This document shows positions 63,901 through 64,000 of a stretch of 64,000 nt of DNA, one piece after another. The notes beneath the pieces were generated by a model. That model saw only the letters and a list, made by a program, of their open reading frames with translations, did no database searches and was not told the origin of the DNA. Source of the stretch: Albula goreensis (Eukaryota > Chordata > Actinopteri > Albuliformes > Albulidae); assembly GCA_022829145.1 (NCBI GenBank), contig CM040743.1, positions 30,989,646 through 31,053,645 of the forward strand, in the 5' to 3' direction. Position 1 is the first letter of the stretch. Every line of letters begins with the position of its first letter. The position numbers and the translations under genes are program-made.

Positions 63901-64000
63901 GAACAAATACACCAAGCGAGTACATTTACCACCCATCATAACGTCTGTGACATTGGCCGAAAAGATTATGAGGAGTCAACTGTATATCATTCCAGCTCTG

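Noticed and set aside
1-64000. CRISPR arrays, operons, phage or bacterial genes
   Set aside because: No regularly spaced direct repeats or prokaryotic gene structure; the window is vertebrate DNA.

Overview
This window comes from a ray-finned fish, most likely a teleost. The DNA is AT-rich, genes are split by GT-AG introns, and the intervening sequence is full of fish-type repeats: a tRNA-derived SINE with target-site duplication, Tc1/mariner, hAT-like and other terminal-inverted-repeat elements, and L1- and L2-like LINE remnants. The exact species cannot be read from the sequence. There are no bacterial features, and almost none of the long open frames are genes; all coding calls below come from splice sites plus protein similarity.

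Three protein-coding genes are supported. (1) The 5' end of SPIDR (scaffold protein involved in DNA repair) lies on the minus strand. Exons 1-5 lie between 9388 and 6521 and the gene runs off the left edge. (2) A complete ten-exon gene on the plus strand (12142-32693) encodes a 387-residue CDP-alcohol phosphotransferase of the ethanolaminephosphotransferase-1 (EPT1/SELENOI) type, with the catalytic motif intact. (3) A complete seven-exon MAPRE2 (EB2, microtubule plus-end protein, 330 residues) lies on the minus strand (54858-38193). Genes 2 and 3 are convergent, with about 1.3 kb between their likely polyadenylation sites. Genes 1 and 2 are head to head, 2.75 kb apart.

The most interesting point is gene 2. 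Vertebrate SELENOI carries a selenocysteine (UGA) eleven residues before the end. Here the C-terminus aligns without gaps up to that residue and the codon at the selenocysteine position is TAA, a true stop; I found no convincing SECIS element downstream. The gene sits beside MAPRE2, whereas human SELENOI sits near MAPRE3, DTNB and ASXL2 on 2p23. The MAPRE2-DTNA-ASXL3 region (18q12) is the whole-genome-duplication sister of that block. The simplest reading is that this is an ancient, selenocysteine-free ohnolog of SELENOI that mammals have lost.

Layout: 1-6.5 kb SPIDR intron with repeats; 6.5-9.4 kb SPIDR exons; 9.4-12.1 kb promoters and an L1-like fragment; 12.1-35.7 kb the EPT1-like gene with its long 3' region; 35.7-37 kb short intergenic gap; 37-54.9 kb MAPRE2; 55-64 kb upstream DNA with a Tc1 remnant, candidate conserved noncoding sequence and, at 63.8 kb, a possible alternative first exon and promoter. 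The three products (DNA-repair scaffold, phospholipid synthesis enzyme, microtubule-end protein) have no known joint pathway.
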